From the NCBI RefSeq assembly GCF_049860565.1, contig NZ_CP172056.1, positions 1,798,001 through 1,862,000 on the forward strand: a stretch of DNA of 64,000 nt. The letters run 5' to 3'. This document shows, one piece after another, positions 45,879-52,911 of the stretch (position 1 is its first letter; each line of letters begins with the position of its first letter). The notes under the pieces were generated by a model. It worked only from the letters and a program-made list of their open reading frames with translations, was not told the DNA's origin and searched no databases. This DNA comes from Desulfitobacterium_A nosdiversum. GTDB lineage: Bacteria > Bacillota > Desulfitobacteriia > Desulfitobacteriales > Desulfitobacteriaceae. A program made the position numbers and the translations under genes.

Positions 45879-45904
45879 GAGGGCAGCGTTCTACCGCTGC
45901 CCTC
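45879..45904 (+). terminator. Terminator of copy 4
   Basis: The stem GAGGGCAGC / GCTGCCCTC, nearly the same sequence as the terminator of copy 3. Confidence 0.75.
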
Positions 45905-46194
45905 GATATTATGAACTTTAGTTTCTTTCGCACACATAGTGTGCAAAACATTAGACCACCTGCTATGTGGGTGGGGACCGAAAGCCAAACATTAGTGTTA
46001 AGTGTAAGATTTTATACAGACTGTTATTATGGCCAAAATTATAATTAAAAAGATACTAGAATGGTTACGATGGATGAATTGAATCGACAGGAGCGGTATC
46101 TGTAGCGTATTTAATCATTCTGCTTAAGATCTTATAATATAGGTACATGAGTTCTATTAAAGAACGTAATGTCCTGAGCTGAAGATGTAAAGAA
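45905..46194. other. Non-coding gap
   Basis: About 290 bases with no supported gene. A small palindrome GCACACATAGTGTGC lies near 45930. Open frames here cross the terminator at 46195 and have no ribosome site. Confidence 0.4.
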
Positions 46195-46214
46195 GGGCGG
46201 CCAGATTGCCGCCC
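46195..46214 (-). terminator. Terminator of copy 2
   Basis: The stem GGGCGGC / GCCGCCC with loop CAGATT just beyond the stop of the minus-strand gene. Confidence 0.7.
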
Positions 46215-46221
46215 AAAACTA

Positions 46222-46479
46222 TTATTGGCTGACAAATGTGATAGCACGTAACGGAATTCTCACAACAGGCCGAATGCCATCAATTGGGGTTCCGACATTG
46301 GAAAATAATAGGGCATTGGTCAAAAGGGCGACTCCGTCTTGAATTCCACCGAAGTTACCGGTCCAGAATCCTGAATCCATACCGACCCGTAGCGCTGTTC
46401 CAATGGGAAAGGTATCAAAAAGACCGATAATGAAGCACGTAGGTGAAAATGGTGTAAATGGTGTTCCAAGTAGTGAAAT
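46222..46479 (-). CDS. 97-residue paralogue family, copy 2 (possible ATT start)
   Basis: Shares DTFPIGTALRVGMDSGFW, GNFGGIQDGVALLTNAL and DGIRPVVRIPLRAITFVS with copies 1 and 3. Alignment with those copies, including the ribosome site (AAGAAGAGGGG), puts its start at ATT 46479, where they have ATG. The only other start is TTG at 46515, which has a poor ribosome site. So the gene either uses ATT, uses TTG with a 12-residue extension, or has lost its start. A sigma-K-like promoter is at 46561-46588. Confidence 0.6.
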   Translation of the reverse strand: MSLLGTPFTPFSPTCFIIGLFDTFPIGTALRVGMDSGFWTGNFGGIQDGVALLTNALLFSNVGTPIDGIRPVVRIPLRAITFVSQ

Positions 46480-46560
46480 AATATAACCCCTCTTCTTATT
46501 ATTTTTTTGGGCCAAAGATCAAGCCCTAGAAGATAAGATGGGGTTTTCTATTTCTTGATA

Positions 46561-46588
46561 TAAATTATGAATGCTTGGTCAGAAATGT
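46561..46588 (-). promoter_or_regulatory. Sigma-K-like promoter of copy 2
   Basis: AC, 17 bases, CATAATTTA on the minus strand. Confidence 0.45.
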
Positions 46589-46618
46589 TACAAGCTTTTT
46601 TTCAATCCTTATAGAAAA

Positions 46619-46646
46619 AAAGACCGAGCCCCTAAAGGGTCCGGTC
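46619..46646 (-). terminator. Terminator after phenylalanine-rich miniprotein 2
   Basis: On the minus strand GACCGGACCC pairs with GGGGCTCGGTC, followed by a T-run. Confidence 0.75.
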
Positions 46647-46657
46647 ACATTCGTTAT

Positions 46658-46819
46658 CTAAAAAAATCTCCTAAACGGGAATCGATTAAACTCAAACTCT
46701 TCGAACTCCTCGAACCTTTCAAATCTCTCGAAGGGGAAAATTGGAAATCTAAAACGGTTAAATCTAAATGCATTGAATTTGTGGAACGGAAAATGGCAAG
46801 GGAAGAAAAATCTATCCAT
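46658..46819 (-). CDS. Phenylalanine-rich miniprotein 2 (53 aa)
   Basis: A 53-residue protein with about 40% phenylalanine, alternating with arginine and glutamate (FERFERFEEFEEFEF) and ending FRRFF. AAAGGAGGG lies seven bases before ATG 46819, and a terminator follows directly. Unlike miniprotein 1 it is charged, with F-x-x-F and F-E-E-F repeats. I know of no matching family. Several longer frames overlap it, but none has a ribosome site of this quality. Confidence 0.6.
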   Translation of the reverse strand: MDRFFFPCHFPFHKFNAFRFNRFRFPIFPFERFERFEEFEEFEFNRFPFRRFF

Positions 46820-46974
46820 ATCATTGCCCTCCTTTCATTGTGAAATACAGAAGACAAGATGAATGGACTAGCTAATATAAGTCTATGCAATTTACTCTTT
46901 GGAGGTTACTAATCGGCCAAATATTATGGAGGGATAAAAAGTAGATGGTTAAATTAAAGATATTTTTAATTTAA

Positions 46975-47005
46975 AGAAGATGCCTTTCCAAGAGGCATCT
47001 TCTTG
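46975..47005. terminator. Hairpin between miniprotein 2 and copy 3
   Basis: Perfect 12-bp stem AAGAAGATGCCT / AGGCATCTTCTT. On the plus strand it follows a nine-codon frame (ATG 46944) with a GGAGGG site, whose reality is doubtful. Confidence 0.6.
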
Positions 47006-47101
47006 AGAGGGGCTGGGGTTAATAGTAACCCCCATAAAATGCTAAAAAATCTCATCTATTTAGCTTTTTGGAAAATGTGATTTCTAATAAATGGTTAACG
47101 T

Positions 47102-47126
47102 GAGGGCAGCTTTAGTAGCTGCCCTC
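47102..47126 (-). terminator. Terminator of copy 3
   Basis: The perfect stem GAGGGCAGCT / AGCTGCCCTC with loop TTAGT. A degraded version lies behind copy 1. Confidence 0.75.
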
Positions 47127-47139
47127 TTGCTGATGATTA

Positions 47140-47433
47140 TTAGGTGCTCACAAAGGTAATCTGGCGAATCGGGATACGGACAATTGGACGAATACCATCG
47201 ATGGGTTTTCCAATGTTAGAGTGAAGAACTGCGTTTGTTAACAGTGCAACACCATCTTGGATACCGCCAAAGTTCCCAACCCAGAAACCTGAATCCATTC
47301 CAATTTCGATCCGGGCGCCAATCGGGAAGGTGTCAAACAGAGCAATAATTGAAATAAATGGGGCGGTAGGCCCTAAAAACAGTGGGGCAGCAGGGGAGGG
47401 AAATCCAAATGGACTTAATCCAAGTCCAGCCAT
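47140..47433 (-). CDS. 97-residue paralogue family, copy 3
   Basis: Almost identical to copy 1, differing at a few positions (for example MDSGFWVG for MDAGFWIG and SNIGKPIDG for SNIGTPIDG). Its upstream DNA, over at least 130 bases including the ribosome site and the sigma-K-like promoter, is also clearly related to that of copy 1. A recent duplication of the whole unit is therefore likely. Function unknown. Confidence 0.75.
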   Translation of the reverse strand: MAGLGLSPFGFPSPAAPLFLGPTAPFISIIALFDTFPIGARIEIGMDSGFWVGNFGGIQDGVALLTNAVLHSNIGKPIDGIRPIVRIPIRQITFVST

Positions 47434-47529
47434 AGTATAGCCCTTCTTTCTTATAAATTTGACCCGAAGGTCTATAAGATTAGAATGACTAATTCCCGAA
47501 GCCTAAACCAAGATTCCCTCTCCTAGTTT

Positions 47530-47556
47530 TAATATATGTAGCTTGTCTTATAATGT
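47530..47556 (-). promoter_or_regulatory. Sigma-K-like promoter of copy 3
   Basis: AC, 16 bases, CATATATTA on the minus strand, as before copy 1. Confidence 0.5.
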
Positions 47557-47759
47557 TCATAGAACTCAAAAAATGCTGATAAAATTTGATCTAATAATCT
47601 ATCCTGGTAACCGATCCAACTTATAGAAGAGCAAGTTACGGCAATGAAGATCCTAATGAAAAATTTATTAAAAAATTATATCAGGGATACTTGGAAAGAA
47701 TATATTAAAGAGTATTAGTAATTTACAGAAAATCAGAGATCATTCAATTAAAGAAAAAG

Positions 47760-47789
47760 AAGCGGGTCGGCATCATGCCTGATCCGCTT
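47760..47789 (-). terminator. Terminator of cytochrome gene
   Basis: On the minus strand AAGCGG pairs with CCGCTT around an inner GGCATGATGCC stem, followed by CTTTTTCTTT. Confidence 0.75.
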
Positions 47790-47830
47790 ACTTTAATTTT
47801 TAAATCTATTTGTTTTATTTTGATTAAGAT

Positions 47831-49300
47831 TTAATTATGGAAGTTTCTTTGAGTATAATTCTGCTGATGGCAGACTTTACAGTTCCAAATCCAGTAATTA
47901 TCACCCTGGAATTTTTGAGGAATGGTTGGGTCTGCACTATTGGCAGAGACAAACTCACCATGTGTGCTGTTATGGCAGGCTTCACAGTAAAACTTACCGT
48001 TCATATCACTAGCTAAAGAGTTATTCATAATGGAATTTCTATAGAGAGTGTTGGTGTTTTCTGTATGTTTAGAATCATGGCACGTAACGCACTTAGGTTC
48101 CTGTAACCATGCTTGACGGCCGTTTTGTAAAGAAGTCGTCATTCCATTCATATCACCATGGCAATCTGTACAGCTCTTACCGGCTTTCTCCATGATGCCG
48201 CGCAGGCACTGTGTATTTGTTCCGGGGTGACAATTGTAGCAGCTAGGCGTTACGTTTGCCGCAGCAGGAGTATAGGTCATTTTGTCTTTATGGAAGTTAT
48301 GCATAGCTAAGGAAAGACTCTCGACGCCGGCAACGCCAGGTTTACCTAAAGCGTTATCAGAATGGCACTCTGAGCAAAGGTGAACCTTACCCTGGGCTTG
48401 ATCTGCAGCAAGAGTAGTACCATTATGGCTGTCATGTTTTTGCAGAATATCCAATTGAGGATTGACCGTAGCGTTGCCATGACAGTTGTTGCAGTTCATT
48501 TCTGTGGAGACAGGAGCAACTACAGAAGCAGTCTGCAAAACATTGTTATTGCTGTCAGTCACAGTAATATTAGCGGTACCGTAAGGATCCCATGTGCCAT
48601 CATCATCATAGGGCGTAATAGGAATTCCTTCGGCAACAAAACCCTTGCCATTGGAATCGAGTTTCATTGTGCCGGCTAATTGAGTGCCGGAAATACCCGT
48701 GTTAGTGGGAACATTCCATCCATATTGGGCGGAATATTGCCAGAAATTCGTATGGAGGGTTGAGTTTGTTTTCTTGGGGAAGTTGTAACTAACAGTAATC
48801 CCTGACGTCAGTAAATTAGGACGATTTATTACCTGTACATGCAAAGTATTGTATGGCGGCAAGACGCAGAAATAGGAATAGTCGTCCTGATCACAGTGCA
48901 TGCCCAAATCGTTCCATGCAAAAATTATATTTCGCATATTCTGGGCATACGCTGGAGGAGTCTGGGTTCCGTATGCTTTTGTCAGGCTCCAATTAACAGT
49001 CGTTACTGCCCCAGATGTGACGGTACATGTTTGCCAAGTCGTTAGATATCCAGATGCAGAAATTTTTAACGTATAACTACCGGCTGACTTGCTCAGCGAA
49101 TAAATTCCTTGGGCATTAGTGGTTACGGTAGTTGTTCCATCTGTAATTGTTGCGCCGGCAATAGCTGCACCTGTATCAATGTCCTTAACGGTACCGCTTA
49201 TACCTGTCGTAACTGCTGCACTGGCAAAGGATGTGTAACCGACGACAAAAGTTAAAGCAAAAATCAAAATGACCAATAAACTTAATTTTCTCTTTAACAT
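47831..49300 (-). CDS. Secreted heptahaem c-type cytochrome with carboxypeptidase-regulatory-like domain
   Basis: A 489-residue exported protein. The signal peptide ends near residue 28 (SFASA). Residues about 30-105 form a CarboxypepD-regulatory-like beta domain (GISGTVKDIDTGAAIAGATI). A middle domain without haem motifs follows. The C-terminal third holds seven CXXCH sites: CNNCH, CSECH, CYNCH, CTDCH, CVTCH, CEACH and CKVCH. No transmembrane anchor is visible after the signal. AAGGGGG lies before ATG 49300; an in-frame extension to 49375 lacks support. A lipoprotein gene lies just upstream. A role in extracellular or wall-level electron transfer is inferred. Confidence 0.88.
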   Translation of the reverse strand: MLKRKLSLLVILIFALTFVVGYTSFASAAVTTGISGTVKDIDTGAAIAGATITDGTTTVTTNAQGIYSLSKSAGSYTLKISASGYLTTWQTCTVTSGAVTTVNWSLTKAYGTQTPPAYAQNMRNIIFAWNDLGMHCDQDDYSYFCVLPPYNTLHVQVINRPNLLTSGITVSYNFPKKTNSTLHTNFWQYSAQYGWNVPTNTGISGTQLAGTMKLDSNGKGFVAEGIPITPYDDDGTWDPYGTANITVTDSNNNVLQTASVVAPVSTEMNCNNCHGNATVNPQLDILQKHDSHNGTTLAADQAQGKVHLCSECHSDNALGKPGVAGVESLSLAMHNFHKDKMTYTPAAANVTPSCYNCHPGTNTQCLRGIMEKAGKSCTDCHGDMNGMTTSLQNGRQAWLQEPKCVTCHDSKHTENTNTLYRNSIMNNSLASDMNGKFYCEACHNSTHGEFVSANSADPTIPQKFQGDNYWIWNCKVCHQQNYTQRNFHN

Positions 49301-49334
49301 GTTAAACCCCCTTGGAGGCTTATGTTTCACTCTT

Positions 49335-49727
49335 TTACCACACCTTGATCTTCCAACCATCCTTCTCTTTAACAAGATCCTCCGTAACTTTGAGCGTTAC
49401 AGGTTGAGGACGGTTAAGTTTTTCCGAAGGTGCAAACGTGAGCTCAACACTTGCCTGTCCTTTATCTTTCTGAACATTTAACTCCAAAATTCTATAGGAT
49501 TGGATTACAGAAGCCTGTTTACGTTCTTTGACAAATTCGTCTTCGGGTATCTTTTTTTGGTATTCGTCATAATAACATGTGTAAGTTGTTGAATAATCAA
49601 GTTTTGCCGCCGATGAAAAATATTTGTCTAATAATGCTTTGGCGCTTTCCTCGTTCGAAGCACAGCCAGTTAGGATAACGACCAATAACATACTTAATGC
49701 CAGAATATAAGCTAAATGTTTTTTCAT
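49335..49727 (-). CDS. Small lipoprotein of unknown function
   Basis: A 130-residue protein with a lipoprotein signal (lipobox LTGC near residue 21), so anchored on the outer face of the membrane. The body (LLDKYFSSAAKLDYSTTYTCYYDEYQ...) resembles small NTF2-like (DUF4878-type) domains. AAGGAG lies eight bases before ATG 49727; a GTG three codons earlier overlaps the ribosome site. It is 34 bases upstream of the cytochrome gene and probably co-expressed. Confidence 0.85.
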   Translation of the reverse strand: MKKHLAYILALSMLLVVILTGCASNEESAKALLDKYFSSAAKLDYSTTYTCYYDEYQKKIPEDEFVKERKQASVIQSYRILELNVQKDKGQASVELTFAPSEKLNRPQPVTLKVTEDLVKEKDGWKIKVW

Positions 49728-49889
49728 CTGGTTCACTCCTTAGATCACTTTAATCTGTCAGTTTTAAAATCCTTTTTTAATATTAAAGTTTTCTTTCATA
49801 TCTCACCTTCCTTTTAAAGATTTTATATTCATGACATTAAGCCATTTAAGTGAATGAGTGGACAAATACTATCTGCATGATAATAATAA

Positions 49890-49905
49890 GCAATTATGAA
49901 ATTGC
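49890..49905. promoter_or_regulatory. Inverted repeat upstream of lipoprotein-cytochrome genes
   Basis: GCAATT (49890-49895) and AATTGC (49900-49905) form a perfect repeat with a 4-base spacer, about 165 bases before the lipoprotein start. A possible site for the Crp/Fnr-family regulator encoded just upstream. Confidence 0.3.
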
Positions 49906-49982
49906 AATATGTTAATAAATAAGTGAAATAAAGGAAATTCATAGTTACAATAGTACGCTCATAATTATTAATTTTCAGTGAT

Positions 49983-50648
49983 TTAGTCACGGTGGATTGA
50001 TTTTTTTAAAGCAGAACGTTCGATAACGGTTATTTTTCCTCTCCGAACAGAAATCCAGTTGTTCTTTTCAAGATCTTTTAAGAGACGGCTAACCACCTCT
50101 CTGGCTGTACCGAGTTCAAGACTAATTTCTTCATGGGTCGTTGTTAAAAAATCCTGTTCTGGGGAAGTGTTATCTAAAATAAATTCAGCCAGCCTTTGAT
50201 CCATGCGTTTAAAAACGATCTCATCAATAAGAGTGATCATTGAAATTAAGCGATGTGTTAAGTGACTGCAAACAAAAGCCCGAACAGATTCATAACGGTT
50301 CATTAAGTTATTAAACTGCTTAACGGGAATCAATAACGCATGCGTATCCTCTTCAATTATTGCAGTTGCTGGATAGGGGATGCCAGCAAGCGCGCTTGAC
50401 ATGAGCAGAATGCAGGATTCACCTCGATTCACCCTATAAAGATTAATAGCACGCCCAGATTCGGAAATTTTAACAACACGAATCATTCCCTGGATAACAA
50501 GGGGGATATGAGTACCGTATTCACCTTCACGTAAAATACACGTTCCAAGAGGTAAGTGAACTAATGAGAGAGGATTTTGGATAAACTCAGCTTCTTTTAA
50601 AAAAGGAAAAAGACATTCAGGGTTTTCTAATTGATACAATTTACTCAT
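49983..50648 (-). CDS. Crp/Fnr-family transcriptional regulator
   Basis: A 221-residue regulator with a cyclic-nucleotide-binding-like beta-roll (LREGEYGTHIPLVIQGMIRVVKI) and a C-terminal winged helix (TTHEEISLELGTAREVVSRLLKDLEKNNWISVRRGKITV). There is no obvious four-cysteine set for an Fnr iron-sulfur cluster. ATG 50648 has GGAGG six bases upstream; the longer frame to 50870 runs through the MCP terminator and is rejected. It lies between a chemoreceptor and the lipoprotein-cytochrome pair. Confidence 0.9.
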   Translation of the reverse strand: MSKLYQLENPECLFPFLKEAEFIQNPLSLVHLPLGTCILREGEYGTHIPLVIQGMIRVVKISESGRAINLYRVNRGESCILLMSSALAGIPYPATAIIEEDTHALLIPVKQFNNLMNRYESVRAFVCSHLTHRLISMITLIDEIVFKRMDQRLAEFILDNTSPEQDFLTTTHEEISLELGTAREVVSRLLKDLEKNNWISVRRGKITVIERSALKKSIHRD

Positions 50649-50784
50649 AAATATCCTCCATATTGAAAAATTTATTGTATTTTGCATAAACTCCATTATT
50701 ATCCAGTATAGCGTATTCCACGTTAAGTTCATCAAATCCTTTTGATAGTTACTCAATATTTTAAAAATAAAGCTTGTGAAAACA

Positions 50785-50817
50785 AAACGGACATCGCTTA
50801 TAAAGCGATGTCCGTTT
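50785..50817. terminator. Terminator of chemoreceptor gene
   Basis: Perfect 15-bp stem AAACGGACATCGCTT / AAGCGATGTCCGTTT with an ATA loop, followed on the minus strand by TGTTTTC. Confidence 0.85.
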
Positions 50818-50844
50818 CTAGTTAATATTTTTTTGGATGTTATG

Positions 50845-52131
50845 TTAAAGTTTGAGGGAATCCAGTCCATAAGTCATTTCATTGAGAGTATGCTGTAAAG
50901 ATTCCACTTGTTTTGCCAGTGCCTGAAAGCCATGGGCTTGCGTTTCAAATATTGTCCCGATTTTTAACGCAAATTCCCATGAGCTGTTATTTAACGAATT
51001 CATTTGGGTCAAGGCAGTTTTTACTTCGGAAGTGTCATTATTGGTGCTATCTAGCTTCTTCTCTGCAGATTCAATGCAATCTTTGAGGAGATCAGCTCCC
51101 TGCGTAATTTCACCGAAGACACTTTGAGCCTCTTTCATTGATGATTCTTCCTGAATTAACGTATTGAACGTGATATCTGTCGAAGAAACTAATGCCCCAA
51201 TATCTTTGTTCATTGAATTAAGAAGATCTGAGATTTCTTTTGCTGCCGCTGAAGAAGCATTCGCAAGTTTGCGCACTTCATCAGCGACAACAGAGAAACC
51301 TTTACCCGCTTCTCCAGCTCGAGCTGCTTCAATAGAGGCATTAAGTGCCAGCAAATTCGTTTGAGCGGCTATTCCTTGAATAAGTGATACAATAGAGTTG
51401 ATCTGATTTGAATTCTGCTGAAGCTGATTAGCTCTATTTTGAGTTTTATTTAAATCAGATTTAACATTTATGATTCCCTGGTCCAATTCTTGAACTAATT
51501 CAGTTCCCCGTAACGATGTGCTCATAAAGCGCAGAGCAGTTTGCGTAGAAGATTGGAGAAGCTCATTGATTTCATATATTCCTGCCAGCATTTTTTGAAT
51601 AGTTTCACTGACTTTATTAAACGACTTTACTTGGTCGGAAGCGTTTTGAACTTGCTGCGTAGAGATTACCATGGATTGATTAGACTTCTCTATATAGGTT
51701 TTCGATAATGAAGTGACTTGGTCACTCACTTGAATAACTTCCTGAGCAGCGTTTAAGGTATTGCCGGCTGTTTGCCTGAAACTTTCAGAGAGGGATTCAA
51801 TTGCATGGGCAAGCTGTCCGATGAGGTCCATCCCCTGAATTTCCATCCGAACGGTCAAATCTCCTGAAGATAATTCTTTAACTTTCCCGGTTATAGATTT
51901 TAAGGGATTATAAAGAATAGCGCGAGCAATATAATAATTTCCTATTCCAAGAAAAAGCCCGGCGAGTACGCAGCTCACTGAAAATAAAACTGTTTTTCCC
52001 GGGGATACGGTAACAAACAGCTTTGCAAAGGGTGGAAAAATTGAACCGACTAAAACTCCTGCAAGAATCATTATGCTAAACATGATGGACATTGTTGATG
52101 ATTGTTGAATAAATCGTTTTAAGGCGTGCAT
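50845..52131 (-). CDS. Methyl-accepting chemotaxis protein
   Basis: A 428-residue chemoreceptor. Two membrane helices (about 12-33 and 44-66) are separated by only about ten residues, so there is no extracytoplasmic sensor domain. HAMP follows (about 70-120), then the signalling domain with the hairpin tip IAAQTNLLALNASIEAARAGEAGKGFSVVADEVRKLA. It probably senses membrane, redox or cytoplasmic cues. GGAGGG precedes ATG 52131. Confidence 0.93.
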   Translation of the reverse strand: MHALKRFIQQSSTMSIMFSIMILAGVLVGSIFPPFAKLFVTVSPGKTVLFSVSCVLAGLFLGIGNYYIARAILYNPLKSITGKVKELSSGDLTVRMEIQGMDLIGQLAHAIESLSESFRQTAGNTLNAAQEVIQVSDQVTSLSKTYIEKSNQSMVISTQQVQNASDQVKSFNKVSETIQKMLAGIYEINELLQSSTQTALRFMSTSLRGTELVQELDQGIINVKSDLNKTQNRANQLQQNSNQINSIVSLIQGIAAQTNLLALNASIEAARAGEAGKGFSVVADEVRKLANASSAAAKEISDLLNSMNKDIGALVSSTDITFNTLIQEESSMKEAQSVFGEITQGADLLKDCIESAEKKLDSTNNDTSEVKTALTQMNSLNNSSWEFALKIGTIFETQAHGFQALAKQVESLQHTLNEMTYGLDSLKL

Positions 52132-52466
52132 TTTTCCCTCCAGTAAGTTATTTAATTATTGAATTAACACAATTGACAACTTCACTGAAAATGAGGGTAC
52201 GTATCGCGAGGAGCAACGCAAGAGCATCCTTAACGGTAAATTCAATATGAAAAACTAGATTTTGCATCAATCTATTCGGTATTCCTCGAGATACTATGTT
52301 TAAATATGAATTAAGTAATGATTAAATTAGAAAGATAAATATGTAAAAACTAAACCTCCTTTGCCAAAATTTTTTATATATTTAATATTATTTTATCACT
52401 AAAAATTAAGAAAAGTAGAAGTATTAGTTTTTTTAATACGGATAATCAAAAAATAATATAATTGAC
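52132..52466. other. Intergenic region between divergent MCP and csoR
   Basis: About 335 AT-rich bases carrying the divergent promoters. No gene seen. Confidence 0.5.
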
Positions 52467-52494
52467 AATATAGTATAGGGGGGTATACTATATT
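52462..52494 (+). promoter_or_regulatory. csoR-copA promoter with CsoR-type operator
   Basis: TTGACA at 52462-52467, a 16-base spacer and TATACT at 52484-52489. Overlapping it is a perfect inverted repeat: AATATAGTATA (52467-52477), a GGGGGG centre, and TATACTATATT (52484-52494). The G-tract flanked by A/T arms fits CsoR-type operators, so CsoR should block the promoter without Cu(I). Confidence 0.8.
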
Positions 52495-52516
52495 GGTATC
52501 TAAAGGAGTGATTACT

Positions 52517-52855
52517 TTGGAGGAAAAAGATGTTCATTCATGCCCAAGCTGCCAGCATGAAGTGGAACTGGGACATGAACGCACAAGTCATCACAGTGAA
52601 AAAACAATAAAAGATTTAGTTAATCGAATGAATCGAATTGAAGGTCAAGTTCGCGGTATCAAAGGGATGATGGAAAGACATGTCTACTGTGACGATGTGC
52701 TTAATCAAATTGCTTCGGTACAATCTGCTTTAAATGGGGTAGCTAAGCTTTTGCTGGAGAAACACATGAAATCTTGCGTACGCGAGCAGCTCCAGGCCGG
52801 AGATGAAGAGGTAGTAGACGAAGTTCTTAAAACGATTTTCAAGATGATGAAATAA
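52517..52855 (+). CDS. csoR: CsoR-family copper-sensing repressor
   Basis: A 112-residue all-helical repressor that releases DNA on binding Cu(I). The ligands C-H-C are visible as Cys58 (VYCDD), His83 and Cys87 (KHMKSC). An extra N-terminal CPSC pair (Cys9, Cys12) and a histidine-rich stretch precede the core. TTG 52517 has AAAGGAG eight bases upstream; TTG 52493 lies within the operator. It directly precedes copA and copZ. Confidence 0.92.
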   Translation: MEEKDVHSCPSCQHEVELGHERTSHHSEKTIKDLVNRMNRIEGQVRGIKGMMERHVYCDDVLNQIASVQSALNGVAKLLLEKHMKSCVREQLQAGDEEVVDEVLKTIFKMMK

Positions 52856-52911
52856 CATTATCGGCAGGTGTAAAAGATAGAAGCATGACAGTAATTGAGG
52901 AGGTGGACGTA

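Larger units (their letters stand above)
47434..47830. other. Intergenic region between copy 3 and cytochrome gene
   Basis: 397 bases holding the copy-3 leader and promoter (47530-47556) and the cytochrome terminator (47760-47789). A plus-strand frame without a start, ending EKFIKKLYQGYLERIY near 47700, may be a gene remnant. Confidence 0.4.

Noticed and set aside
46065..46247. 60-residue minus-strand frame
   Set aside because: It spans the copy-2 stop and terminator and has no ribosome site.
46654..46890. 78-residue minus-strand and 90-residue plus-strand (46571-46843) frames over the Phe-rich gene
   Set aside because: Neither has a ribosome site; the 53-aa Phe-rich frame has AAAGGAGGG and a terminator, so these are shadows.
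46944..46973. Nine-codon plus-strand frame after GGAGGG, followed by a hairpin
   Set aside because: Too short to support as a gene, and the ribosome site spacing is long; may be chance.
50649..50870. N-terminal extension of the Crp/Fnr regulator to 50870
   Set aside because: It would read through the chemoreceptor terminator, and ATG 50648 has an ideal GGAGG site and the expected family length.
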